Source: Neolentinus lepideus HHB14362 ss-1
Lineage: Eukaryota > Basidiomycota > Agaricomycetes > Gloeophyllales > Gloeophyllaceae
DNA: 64,000 bases
Direction: 5' to 3'
Assembly (NCBI GenBank): GCA_001632425.1
Contig: KV425590.1
Coordinates: 62,001 to 126,000, forward strand
This document shows, piece by piece, positions 24,201 to 34,743 of this stretch (positions are counted from its first letter, which is position 1; every line of letters begins with the position of its first letter). The notes beneath the pieces are model-generated. The model was not told the DNA's origin, searched no databases, and saw only the letters and a program-made list of their open reading frames with translations. The translations under genes and the position numbers were made by a program.

Positions 24201-25184
24201 ACTTGATATTGCGAGCTGTGTCACGGGATTGAGATCTCTTTGCACAGACACAGAAGTTGCTTATGAGTACTCACCGACCCTACATAGAGCAGATAATCCT
24301 ATGTGGGTTGCACCATGAATAATCAGAATCGCATTGCTTACCACATGGACTCTAAATTCGCAACCGACCCATCGCAAGTAATGTGTCCTACGCACATTTA
24401 CTCAGATAATGGGAGATAAATTCAGCATAGCCTTACCCCAGCCGTATGGTTCTCTATCCTTGGAGCGCTTGTAGTGCGGATTCCACTCCGCGTCTCGGGG
24501 ATAACGCTTGTATCCCAGGACCTCGCACAGCTGTTGACCCACCTAAGTGCAACGGATCTATTTCAGCAACAGACCCTTGTGTGAACAGATGTAGCAAACC
24601 TCCCACTCCAGCAACGTGGTCAAAGGAGATCCTTCCACCGCTACCTGTTATCAATCCTCTGTTGAGGTGTGAACTCACTCGCGAAATACCATATAGAACC
24701 TACGTTGTTCTGGTTGTAGAACAGGCCGAGCATGTAACCTAAGGTAGCCGGGACTGCACAAGGTTTGAGCGGTGGCAGGCATCAGGAAGAGGCGACGCAC
24801 GCGAAGTCTCGTAGGACATGTGAGCCATGTACCTGGGCGAGTAGAAGGGGACACTATGCTGCGACATGAAGGTCGAGAGCTTCTGCACGAGGTCTTCCAA
24901 GTCCGCCATATTGTCCGAAAATGCTTGAGACGTGCGGATGTCGTTAGTGATGGACACCTTGGAACATTATCGGTTAGTGGGCTAGGACAGATATGACAAG
25001 CGAGACGTACAGCGTCGTCGGGCCCGAATTGCAATCGACCGTTTTTCATGCCTTCAGTGATGATCTGGAAGAATTTAGTGAAATAATCAAGATTCTCGGC
25101 TTTGGGCCCAAGAAACCACGAGCCAACGCGCTCGTGGCCTTCGTTGAATGAAGTTATAACTCTGGACATGGCGAGTGGTGTCAA
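21259..25184 (-). CDS. PLP-dependent aromatic-amino-acid-type decarboxylase with a long C-terminal appendage (noncanonical AAAD)
   Basis: Type II PLP decarboxylase (AADC/GAD superfamily) with about a dozen introns. Start is MTPLAMSRVITSFNEG (25184), or the second Met at 25169. In order: FYSPRYMAHMSYETS (about 24840), YNQNNV and AVEGSPLTTLLEWE (about 24720-24610), GQQLCEVLGYKRYPRD (about 24530), HITCDGSVANLESMW (about 24380), HADAAWGGYFSS (about 23550) and SITLDPHKSGYVPYPAGG, where an intron at about 23332-23390 splits DP from the PLP-binding HK. The catalytic half ends near 22900. A further 500 or so residues follow, including MSPFPTAGNFIGELADAF, and end in a Gly/His-rich tail with repeated GEH, GHQ and GHH triplets. 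This layout resembles the calcium-activatable noncanonical aromatic decarboxylase known from Psilocybe cubensis. Substrate (Trp, Tyr, Phe, Dopa or other) cannot be read here. Confidence 0.88.
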
Positions 25185-26989
25185 AGCAACTAGTTTCGTT
25201 CGCTGGGGCCACAGTGAAAAACGCAGAGGCTTTTAAACAAATCGGAGTCTGCAACGTCATCGTGCAAAACGTCAGAACTATCGATATTATGCCGCCGTCT
25301 GGTAGGTAGGACATCCCAGAGAATTCTCATGCCCACCGCTCTCGACGGAGCGAGAAACTGAATAGATCAGAAGAAAAGTGGGATGAATAGAATGAGTCAA
25401 CTCTAGATAACGGTCCCTGTCATGAGATAGGATGTGAATTCACGAGAAGAGACAAGCTGGCAGAATCTGCACCTTTTTCGGGGACCAGAAGACGAAGGAG
25501 CTCAGGATCTTGTGCTCAGTTGTGCTCACGCAATTCATCCTTCATTCAGATAGAACACGTCTTATTCGTGTCCGTCCTAGCACGAGGGCAAACATCTTCG
25601 GAGCAAGTACTCGTGACTTGGCGGTCATCACACTCAGGATCTAACCGAGATGAGTAGAAGATACAGCATTCAGTGAGAGATCACCAGTCATTCAGTGTAA
25701 GTGGTGCATCACTAGGACGAGTGACACAGAGGATCGAGTTATATCCTGTTCGCTAAGCGCATACAGAGTGGATTGTATGGCAAAAAAAGAAGTACCAGTG
25801 CTCCCTTCTTACTAGAAACGCCCGTATCGTCGCAAGAGCATTGTGTGGGGGGGGGGAGGTGGGGGGCCAGTAGATGCGCATGTCTGGATGCTGAATCAGT
25901 ACCGCGCCAAGGGGTTTCGTGGACAACTAAAATTTCAAGAAATCAAAGATGATATACGCGTCCTAAGGATCGGGTGAGGGAGTGGGCTCGGAGATTAATG
26001 AAGTTTCAGACATACAGGTAGGATGGGTACGCATGTGTGCCTTCAGACTGGTCAACGAAGACCGGGTTCGGTCCGAATGCTCTCGAAGATATGTATCTTG
26101 ACTGATACTGGGACGTGCCTGGTCTATAGAATTGTTGAGGTATAATAATACTACTTGGACGTATAATGGAAGTCGAAGCGTATTTGCTTATATTTGATTT
26201 TGCTTGTGGCTCATCGACATCTTCCGGTCACGGTAGCATCGTACCGATCATTAATGTACACCGGCAGTACTCTGCACTAGGATCCAAGCTTAAGCAAGTT
26301 CGAAGTGACTGTGCACCTCGTAGATTTACCTAGGTATCCATGCTGCCGACTTCTAGGGTAGCAGGAACATTTTCCTCTACTATCGGCCATGGTCTTTCCC
26401 ATCTCATAATATCAATGAACGTATAGTATGTGTAGATGTTTTGCTCATGAATGTCTCAACATATCTTCGCTGACTCGTATTTGCTGCTCTGATGTTATTG
26501 ATGTGTCGTATCACCGCGTTGTGTGCAGTAGTTCTGATTACTATTCGATGGATGAAGTATCGACTACCTGCCATGACAAGCCTCACTTGAGGACACCGGT
26601 GCGGCTGTGTTTTTCTCTGTTTGTCTAGCTCCATTATTTCACTTCCTGATGACATGGCCCGCACAAGAATAATCAGACGTAGTCGCTGCAGGATTCAGAT
26701 ACTTCGTCTGCAGCAGAATTTGACCCAGGCGTCTACAAGTACAATACAGCAAAAAGTGACGATACAACAATGGTCAACAAGAAGACCATCTAGATCCTCT
26801 GTCCTTCAGATGTATTGGCGGAATATGTGTATTAAATCATTTATGAAAAGGAACTACGCCGTTGTAAGAATGTTTGTTTCTACTCAATCGAAGAAGAAAT
26901 CAAGATGAACGTGGGATGTTCCTTGCCGAACAACACGAGCCAGAACCGCTGGTCGACGTGGAAGGAGCATATGGATCTAAATCTGTCTT
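25185..26989. other. intergenic, 1.8 kb
   Basis: Promoter side of the decarboxylase and 3' flank of the copper-fist gene. Contains a G-rich tract at 25845-25867 (including ten consecutive G). The ORF at 26621-26908 (+) has no family resemblance and a basic, chance-like composition. Otherwise nothing seen. Confidence 0.5.
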
Positions 26990-28764
26990 TTAGGAGAGGT
27001 ACCAAGATCCGGGAGATAACTCACTTTGATAAGATGTCGACCGGCTAGACTGCGTACTTGACGAAGCCGTCCTACTCGGAGCGCCATAATTAGAGAATTG
27101 GGCAGCTCCTAGCATACCGCCCTGCACCTCCCGGTCCCGGTGATGCAAGCAGCAAGCACTACGCTCACCCGAGACAGCAAAGGTCAAGCCGCCTCGGGAC
27201 GCATCTTCGTCATGGCCACACCCGCAACCTTGGCAACACCCGCAGCAATCAGGTGGGCACGAGCACTGACCCGGCGGGCATTTACACTGCCCGCCACAAC
27301 ACTCGCTGCGCGTTTCACCCATGTTGCCGATACCGCAACTTGTCGACACTGCCCCGCCGCCCCCGCCGCCGAAGTAATCCGGCCAAGCTTGAGCCTGCCC
27401 GTTCATGTAGCCCTGCATCATCGAGGGGTGCACTTGCTGAGACATCGCTAGGGTATTGGGCGTAGAGGCCTGCGGACTGCGGCCTATGACGTCGGGTATA
27501 CGCGCGAGTAGCTCATCGACGAATTGATATGACTGAGGGTCATTAAAACCAGTCGCGGAAGCTTCGTAAGGCAGTGAGAGGATGCTGCAGGACAGACATG
27601 ATGAGCACGAGTTCGGGTTAGAGCAAGTCTGGAACGATAGGTATCCAGCAGCGTTCGGTCCACGATGCTCGAGACAGCCAGGACATGCGCAGCTGTCCCC
27701 GCAATTACATAGCGGGAACGACGCGTCGTTCGGAGACGGCCACGACATCTGCGGTGCCATATCCTGTCCGGACATGCTGCGCGGCGCATTGGTAAACATC
27801 TGATAGAATTCCTGTTGTACAGTGTCCTGACTTGCGACCATGCCAGCACCGCCTCCGGGCCTCAACATACCTGAGGCCATAGCACCTGGAATGTGTGCTT
27901 GCTCGTAAGCGCGGCCATATGGGCTGTAGTACATGGAGCCGTGCACCTGCTGACGTGAGTGGCTGAAGTGGCCCGGCGGGGGTGAGTGGACACTAGTTTC
28001 GGTCGGAACTCCGGGCGATGGTCTCGGCAGCACAGGACGGAGGTGGGGATAATGTGACCCCTCGGGTATACGATGCAGACTGCTAGCGGTGGTGGACATC
28101 GACCCTGCATTGCTGGTGCTCGCCTCGCGCACCACATTACTCTTCTTGCCTTTCCCTCCTCCTCGCGGCGTCGCACAATGGCACTGGCCCCCAGCCTTAC
28201 AATCACACGTATCGCAAGATCCTGGGAAGGATCACTAAGCGATTGGTCTGAGGACAGGGACAGCAAGTGCGTACCCCCATGATCAGAGTCTGACGAAGCT
28301 TCCGACATGAGCTGTGTTGCCACTGCGGCCTCTAGCTCTGGCGGTAGACCACTGGGGAAGGCGGCCGTAGCCTGAACCTTCTTACCCCCTGAACACAAGA
28401 AGAAAGGATGGGAAATGGTCTTATTTGTGAGCTCCTTGACACAGCTGGGAGTGCTGGATAACACACCTTGCTTACCGCCTAGTCCGTCGCCCGAGTCCTC
28501 GTCTTTGGTCTCACAGATACATTTTACGTGCACTTGTTTTGTTTTGCGGAGCTCCCTGCAATGTTCGCATTGCGTTATGGGCCGACCTTTCCTCTTAATC
28601 TCGAATAGGGGTCGATCGGTGTGCTTGCATGCGGACGAGCGGTGCCCCTTAATGCACGTTTCGCTGTGACGTGTCAACAGCAATCTCGACACAAGAGATA
28701 AATAAGCGTACCACGCATATTTCTTTCCGTCAACGACAACCTGGATGGACGCCGCAGCAGACAT
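26990..28764 (-). CDS. copper-fist transcription factor (Cuf1/Mac1/Ace1 type)
   Basis: Copper-sensing DNA-binding regulator. From MSAAASIQVVVDGKKYA an intron (about 28664-28711) splits the copper fist and joins to CETCIKGHRSSACKH. TDRPLFEIKRKGRP follows, the KGRP-type minor-groove motif, then TQCEHCRELRKTKQVHVKCIC, giving the zinc and copper-binding Cys set. A second intron near 28437-28500 and a third near 28224-28278 restore the frame into CDTCDCKAGGQCHC. The rest is Pro/Ser/Gln-rich, with a Cys block CNCGDSCACPGCLEH (about 27700) and a dense Cys cluster CKCPPGQCSCPPDCCGCCQG (about 27260), resembling the copper-sensing Cys repeats of Mac1/Cuf1. It probably controls copper uptake or detoxification. 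An in-frame ATG at 28818 is an alternative start. Confidence 0.9.
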
Positions 28765-29421
28765 GACGTTGCTGAGAAAGGCAAGGTGGGACCTGAGTAA
28801 GAGCTCGCTCACCATCATGTGCTCTTTTGGGCCGGCTCTGATGAGTAAATGGACGAAACAAAACTTCCCAAATGAATTCTTCCGTTAATATCAACTTGTT
28901 TAAGTTCTTGGAGTCTGTTCGCAACCGATGGGCAGCCAAAGCTCGGATAGCGACAAGATCGGCGGCGGGGAAAATCGCACAAAATTCAGAAAAAAAAACA
29001 CGTCGCGGACGCTTCGAACCGTCCACGACGCTCCGAGAGCGTGCGCTATAAGAACGACACTAGATGCAGATGCACGTCGAATGTCAACATGGCGACATTG
29101 GGTAGAAAGGAGGAGAGTTGGGTGGCAACACCGCAGGGCAAGCAAAGCCGCCTTAAATGTCGGAACGGTCACCGGTAGCAACAAATGTAAACAAGTACGT
29201 TTAAGTACAGCCTAGCCGGGAGCGAATATCGCCATTGAAGCTCTTCCAGGGTGGGCATATGCCTGCCCCAAGGGGTCCAAACGCATTGTTCAGCAACGTT
29301 GCGAGGTGCTATCTATAATATTCGGCGGATGCAGGAAGAGGAGGCGGTTCACCTAAGCGGTGGAAACACGCTCATATCCATATGCATAACACACAGAACA
29401 ACTGGACAAGGATAGAACGTT
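28765..29421. other. intergenic, 657 bp
   Basis: Promoter of the copper-fist gene (-) and 3' flank of the zuotin gene (-). An A-rich tract lies near 28990. No gene seen. Confidence 0.5.
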
Positions 29422-30870
29422 CTACGACCCTTCCGTCGCTGCACGTTCAGCTCTTCTCGCCTTCTTTCTCGCGTTCGCAGCAGCCGTCTTTGCTTTCTTG
29501 GCCTCAGCCCGCGCCTGACCAGCGGTAAGTTCAGCTCATGCCAGGAGCAGTGTAGTACGATCGACCAACGAACCTTCTCCTCCTCGTCCTTCTTTGCTGC
29601 CTCCTCAGCCTTCTTCTTCTCTTCCTCTTGTTTGGCTTTCTCCGCCGCCGTGGTGGCTGCACCACCAGTCTTCGCCTTCCTCTTTGCTTCTCGTGCCGCT
29701 TTTTCCTCCTCCTTGATCCGTTTAATGCGAGGATCAAGGCTCAGCGCCGTATCCACAATGTTCCGCAAGCGCGCGGTATCCTCCTTCTTCCGACGGGCCC
29801 GCTCGGACTTGTTCTTCTTCTCGGTATAACGTTTGTCATCTCGGCTGCACAGGATCTAGGCTCAGTGCTGTACGGTGCGCTATTTGAGCTACCAGGCGTA
29901 ACTCACCTATCACTACCCTCGTTCACCTCCTTGTCCAGGTACTCAAAGCTTCGCCAGCTGTCGAAATTGTACCAGAAGTCGTAGAAGCCCTCTACTGCCT
30001 CCTTGGGCGCATCGACGTCGCCCAACATCGGGACAGGTTGCACCTTGCTAAATCGTGCCTCGCGTTCGAAAACGGGGCCGAAGCCCTTGAAGAACGCCTT
30101 CACGGGGTCCTTGGCTTTCGTGACCTGCGAGGCGGTAGGCACGTCGTCTTCAATGAGAGAGTAGTAGGGGTCGACCGAATCAAATTGCCGGCGCTTCTCG
30201 GCATTGAAGAGGACTTCGTGCGCCTTCTGAATGCATTTGAAGAACGCATCGTCGTTGGAGTCGCCAGCAGCGCCAGCCTTCTTGTCGGGATGGTGCTTGA
30301 GGACTTTCTTCCGGTCTGCGGAATGTGAGATAAATTTGAAAGCCAGGATTAGATTGTAGAGTACATACGTGCGATCTTAATCTGCGCGCCGGTAGCCTTG
30401 TATCGTAGATGGGACAAACCAAGCACAGCATAATGATCTTGTTTCTACGGAGGATTAGCGGAACAATGATACTGAAAAAAAGTCCCGGAGATGCAATACC
30501 TTCCATTCCTTGGGGTCTAAGGAGAGCAGCTCCTCGGTCTCTGCCTCGTCCCCAACACCCAGATCGTCTTCTATTCCACCATTCCCATCCAGTGCCTCTA
30601 GCCGTTTCCTCTCCTCTTCCGCGTGTTTGTCGTGCTCTTCAAAGGATAGATTGTGGACTGTTCTTCGTACATGGGCGAGATACGCAGGTCCCGCTGGTAG
30701 TAACTTCCGCTCAACCAAAGCTGCCAAGGTCAAGTTAGTAATTACACCGTTTCGTGTACACTACTCGAGATCTGAGACGTACGCGAGACAGATTTTGAGG
30801 TCGATTCAGGAGGAGTCCAGCTCTGCGGTAATGGTGGGGGAACGACCTTGACTTCTACGACCTGAGCCAT
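29422..30870 (-). CDS. ZUO1: zuotin-type J-protein (ribosome-associated complex)
   Basis: J-protein partner of the atypical Hsp70 Ssz1 in the ribosome-associated complex; it stimulates the ribosome-bound Hsp70 at the exit tunnel. It starts MAQVVEVKVVPPPLPQSW (30870). The zuotin N-terminal segment LPAGPAYLAHVRRTVHNLSF is near 30690. The J-domain reads KATGAQIKIAHRKK and LKHHPDKK with the HPD motif (about 30390-30290), then ADAFFKC-like DDAFFKCIQKAHEVL. FYDFWYNFDSWRSFEYLD (about 29980) is the zuotin homology region. A highly charged Lys/Glu/Ala helix follows, where yeast Zuo1 contacts rRNA. After the last intron (about 29514-29570) the protein ends ARRAERAATEGS. No SANT domains as in the animal homologue; size is near that of yeast Zuo1. 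Confidence 0.93.
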
Positions 30871-31432
30871 CTTTCTATGGATTTCGTGCAAAACTCAGAG
30901 ATGCAAGCACGAAAAAAACATATAAACTCAATTTGGCGCCTGTGACATTTGTCACAACTGTGACTTACATACTCACAGATCATGTGATACACGCGCTCGT
31001 ATCGCTCCTCGTGCGGTCCTGCCACCATAAGCTGTCCGTCGGCTCAAACAGAGCCTAGTCTGTCTCCTGATTCGTCTAAGTTTACTGTCAATTGGATGCC
31101 ACGCCGTTCCTACTAAGAGAGTTCCGGCGAATGATGGGTGTACTCACCACGAATTCGAAAGGCCTGACAGCCAACGCTTACGTAGGTGCGCCTGGGGTCT
31201 ATGTACTGATACAAATGCGATGTCGAGATGCTTAGTCCACGTGCTTCTCTGTCGTCGAAGAGGCCGATTGCTTTTTGACCGGAATCCTGCAAATATCTGA
31301 CCTTTGACTCTCTGACTCTCGAAGCAATCCTCGGAGCTGTCATCGACAAGGCGGGGAGAATACTTGCATCAGGCGCTATTGCTAACATTGTTGCTTCACC
31401 GAGGACCTCTCTCTACAGCCCTGACTTCCCAA
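30871..31432. other. divergent promoter region, 562 bp
   Basis: Lies between zuotin (-) and exonuclease copy 1 (+). Contains an atcatgtgat palindrome near 30978. Short ORFs are not convincing. Confidence 0.5.
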
Positions 31433-32813
31433 ATGACGAATCAGAAAAGGAAGGGGCCAGATAGAATTGGGCCGGCCAAGTTTGCGAGAGCTGCTCAATT
31501 TTCTGGTGCTCGAGGTCTCCCAGTATACAGCTACAAGGATTATATCTCAGAGCAGTCTGTTGTTTACAGTCATGATGACGATGAGGCGGACAATCTCATA
31601 CAAGGCATGGATCTCAGCGGGTACGTGTAAATTGGTTCATTGTTGCTCTGTACCATTTGACCGTCGATATAAGTCCGCTCTGGTTCGACATGAAATGGCA
31701 CGTTGATAAGGACATGAAAGCACTCAGAACCGCCTTGGTGCAGATATGTGATGGGAAGACAATCTTGTTGCTTCAAGTCAGTGCTATGAAGAGTACGTCT
31801 GCAAACGTTCGGTCTCCGGCTAGACTCAATCTAATAGCTTGCTTTTCAGGATTCCCGCGAAGGCTTATAGTTAGCATGACCTCAGCCTATCCCATAAAGA
31901 TAAACGACTTGAATTAGGAGGTTATCGAATCGTCCACTGTGATTAAGTTGGGTGTATGGATTCATAGTAATTGTTTCCTTTGCAGCCCAGGCTTACTGTT
32001 CTACGGTTGTTACTTTAGACGATGCCATAAAGCTATATGCGGACTATGGCATATCAGCAAAGGAACTTCTGGATCTGAAGGTGCTTGCCTACAGTGCCGA
32101 CCTGCAATATCGGAAGATTTTCGGAAAGACGAACGTTTCACTTGCTAGGATAGTCTCAATGTACACGGGGAAGGAACTTTCAAAGGGTCCAGTAAGAACC
32201 AGTAACTGGGAGCAGGTGTTGAGTAATCTCCAGAAGGAATGCACGTCCTCGTTCATCTGATTCAGATTCTGTGCCCAGACGTGATTATATACATCCTTCA
32301 AGATGCTGCAAGCGACGCGCACTGCGCTGTAGTGGTATACAATCGGCTCATGGAGATCACCAAGATGGCGGACCAAGTGGTGGATATACGACAGTTGGCT
32401 GTGGATTTTGCTTTGGGGGACCTACGAGGCTCTCGACATGACATTTTGATTGATAACGCCATTCCTGTGCCGATCATGCAAGCGAAGTGGATGGAAGTAT
32501 ACCGGCTATGGTATGAAGAACAGGTGTTATTTCATGAAATTCGGGTTCGCCTTGGTTGGTCTCCGGAGAACCCATTCAGGACCACTGGTGCAATGTAGCT
32601 TATTTTTTCCCCTGTATGACCGCCACGAGACTAATGCGGCCCATTTACTTGACCAGCTCATGCGTAGTGCATGCACTGCAGGCCGATGCGAATTTATCAT
32701 ACTCTTTGCCACGGTTGAAGGAGTTGATTCAGATGGATCTCGGTTCATGGAAGCGGTATAGGTGTTGGATTGTTCAGGAGGAACGTCACGCCGAGTTTCA
32801 TCAACTTAGGTAG
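31433..32813 (+). CDS. WRN-like 3'-5' exonuclease, copy 1, with altered catalytic motif
   Basis: DEDDy-type RNase H-fold exonuclease domain of the WRN exonuclease family. Exon 1 (MTNQKRKGPDRIG) holds the family lead-in PVYSYKDYISEQSVVY. After an intron (about 31618-31668) the ExoI motif reads SGPLWFDMKW where the family has FDMEW, so the second metal ligand (Glu) is Lys. Continuing: ALVQICDGKTILLLQVSAM, EVIESSTVIKLG, NDAIKLYADYG (ExoII Asp retained), KGPVRTSNWEQ and AASDAHCAVVVYNRL (ExoIII Asp retained). A C-terminal helical module (WYEEQVLFHEIRVRL, ALQADANLSYSLPRLKELI) follows another intron and the protein ends at 32813. The reading frame is otherwise intact across about six introns. Probably weakened or inactive as a nuclease, though it may keep a binding role. 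Confidence 0.78.
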
Positions 32814-33416
32814 CCACTAAGAATCTGCAAGCCATGTTGCTGTGTTGGATAATAGTCCTCTTCCTTGCCTTGGAGTGCATCTTAGTCTATTGATACATCG
32901 CCACTTTCCCCTACATTTGCGTTGTATCTATTTACCACGGAGTTGTGACCATTTCTACTCATTTGTTGATTTATTCTGTCAGACCCGGGTGGAACAAAGT
33001 TAAAACGTAGGTCGAAAGGCCTACCGCAAAAAATGAGAGCTCTAAGCGAGCTCTGTCCACATTTCTGTGCTCGTAGCTACTAATAATTAGAGCATCATAT
33101 TTTTTCGATGAGTCATGGGTGTAGATAATATTGATTGAAGCTTCGCAGCGGAATATCATGTCACGAATGTCACGTAGTATCATGTGATCGCGACGTCGCG
33201 TGACACGTTATTTCGCTCCTACCGTGTCACCTGGGCGTTACTAGCCGGCGAACCATCCAATGGCCATAATGTCGCATGAATTCATTTTCCCTGATTCTAT
33301 GCTGCTTACATTGACCGTTGGAATGATATCGAGTAGTTGAGTAGCCGATTTCATTGCAAAGGATAAAGTCCTTCCAAATATTGGTGAACGCAACTTGTTA
33401 TTTATCGGACTCTCAG
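32814..33416. other. intergenic, 603 bp
   Basis: Separates exonuclease copies 1 and 2. The leading exon of copy 2 would be expected at its 3' end but is not found. A few atcatgtga-type E-box-like words occur near 33150-33190. Confidence 0.5.
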
Positions 33417-34400
33417 ATCCTTTAGGATTTGATCTGGAATAGCGTATAGTTAATGACGCGAGTACAATGCGAATGGCTCGTGTTCAGATCTGCGACGAGG
33501 AAACAATTTTATTGATTCAGATTAGTGCTATGGAGAGTATGCGTCTACCCATAATAAAATAAATTACAACGTACAGTTTAACCCTCATTCACAGGGTTTC
33601 CTCGGAAATCCCTGTGTGCAGGGCCCCGGCTTTAGAATTGAGCAGGAGATCATTGAGTCGCCTGAAGTGATTAAGGTGGGTGCCAATATTCACAGTAAGT
33701 CTCGTGATTACGCACTTGACGCATTTTGATCTTAATGTTTGTACCATAGAAGACAGCATCGAGTTGTATGCGGACTACGGCACATCCGCTAGGAGCCTTC
33801 TAGAGCTGGGCCTCCTGGCCTGTCATGTGGACCCTAAATTCGAGGCTCTGTGCGGGAGACCAAAGATTACCGTCGCCAAGATAGTGGATATGTACACCGA
33901 AAAGGACATGCAGAAAGGTTCGGTGAGGGTGAACGATGGAGAGACGTGTCGAGCAGCCCAGAAGGAGTGTACGTTCCACGAAGTTTACGCTCACTATCTG
34001 TAGATGCTGTAAGTGATATCCATTGCGCTTTGATGGTATACAAGCGACTCATGGAGATAACCAAGGCCCAAACTAGAGCAGTAGGTCGTAATCCTGGGAG
34101 ACTTGGCTTCAGCTTTCGCTGTACCTGACCTAGCAGGTACTGAGCATGGCTCCCAATTCAGAGCATACAACCTATGGTCTTAGGAAGAGTTACCCTGGAA
34201 GGAGATCCAGATTCGCGTTAGTTCATCGTCGAATAGTCCACTAGAGGAGGCTACTGTGATGTATGTTTTGAGTCTCCAAACCGACCCCAGCGAGACTTCT
34301 ACCTCTCACACGCAGCGACGACGTGGTGCATGATCTGCGAGCCGACAAAAACCTGCCGTACATTCCGTACTTGATGCCAGATCTCAAGAACCTGGTCTAG
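33417..34400 (+). pseudogene. WRN-like exonuclease, copy 2, decayed
   Basis: Clear relic of the same family. The ExoI region reads PLGFDLE and is followed at once by TAG (33440-33442) where the conserved Trp codon should be. Downstream, IICSPEV-like EIIESPEVIKVGANIH, DSIELYADYGTSARSLLELG (about 33752), KITVAKIVDMYTEKD and VSDIHCALMVYKRLMEI (about 34012) are recognisable, with splice sites in the usual places. Further stops interrupt the C-terminal module (YNLWS then TAG near 34196). The N-terminal exon present in copies 1 and 3 is missing. Best read as a pseudogene. Confidence 0.85.
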
Positions 34401-34743
34401 ATACATGAGGAATGTCTTGCCGAGAAGCAGCAAGGATTGAGACATTCACCTACGCGAGGTGTCTTGCGCGGTTTCTCTTTTCTCGTGAAAGTCAACTTAC
34501 TCTTGAATTGAGAGTATACAAGGATTTCTTCAGAGATAGCGATACGCAGCACGCACTTGAGCCCCGAGCAGTCTCCCAAAGGTTAGACAAGAAAGAGACG
34601 TTGAGGCACCAAAAAACATTAGCCGTGTCGAATAGGACAGACTATCAGGACGAGTTATCGATGCCGCCGGCAAGCTAGATGGCCCAGCGCTTGAGCGTAC
34701 CTCTAGCGTCCATTCCACTAGGTCCTCTCAATTACTACACATC
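34401..34743. other. intergenic, 343 bp
   Basis: Between the exonuclease pseudogene and the dipeptidase. Only short unrecognised ORFs; presumably the dipeptidase promoter. Confidence 0.5.

Noticed and set aside
21259..25184. Calling the decarboxylase a glutamate decarboxylase
   Set aside because: Sequence motifs are shared by the whole family and the long C-terminal appendage fits the noncanonical aromatic enzymes better; substrate left open.
26621..26908. 95-codon + ORF in the decarboxylase upstream region
   Set aside because: Gln/Arg-rich chance-like composition and no domain; its opening SSIISLPDDMA loosely recalls an F-box, but nothing after it fits.
33417..34400. Treating exonuclease copy 2 as a functional gene with alternative splicing
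   Set aside because: A stop follows the ExoI acidic pair directly, another lies in the C-terminal module and the first exon is missing; no splice choice fixes all three.
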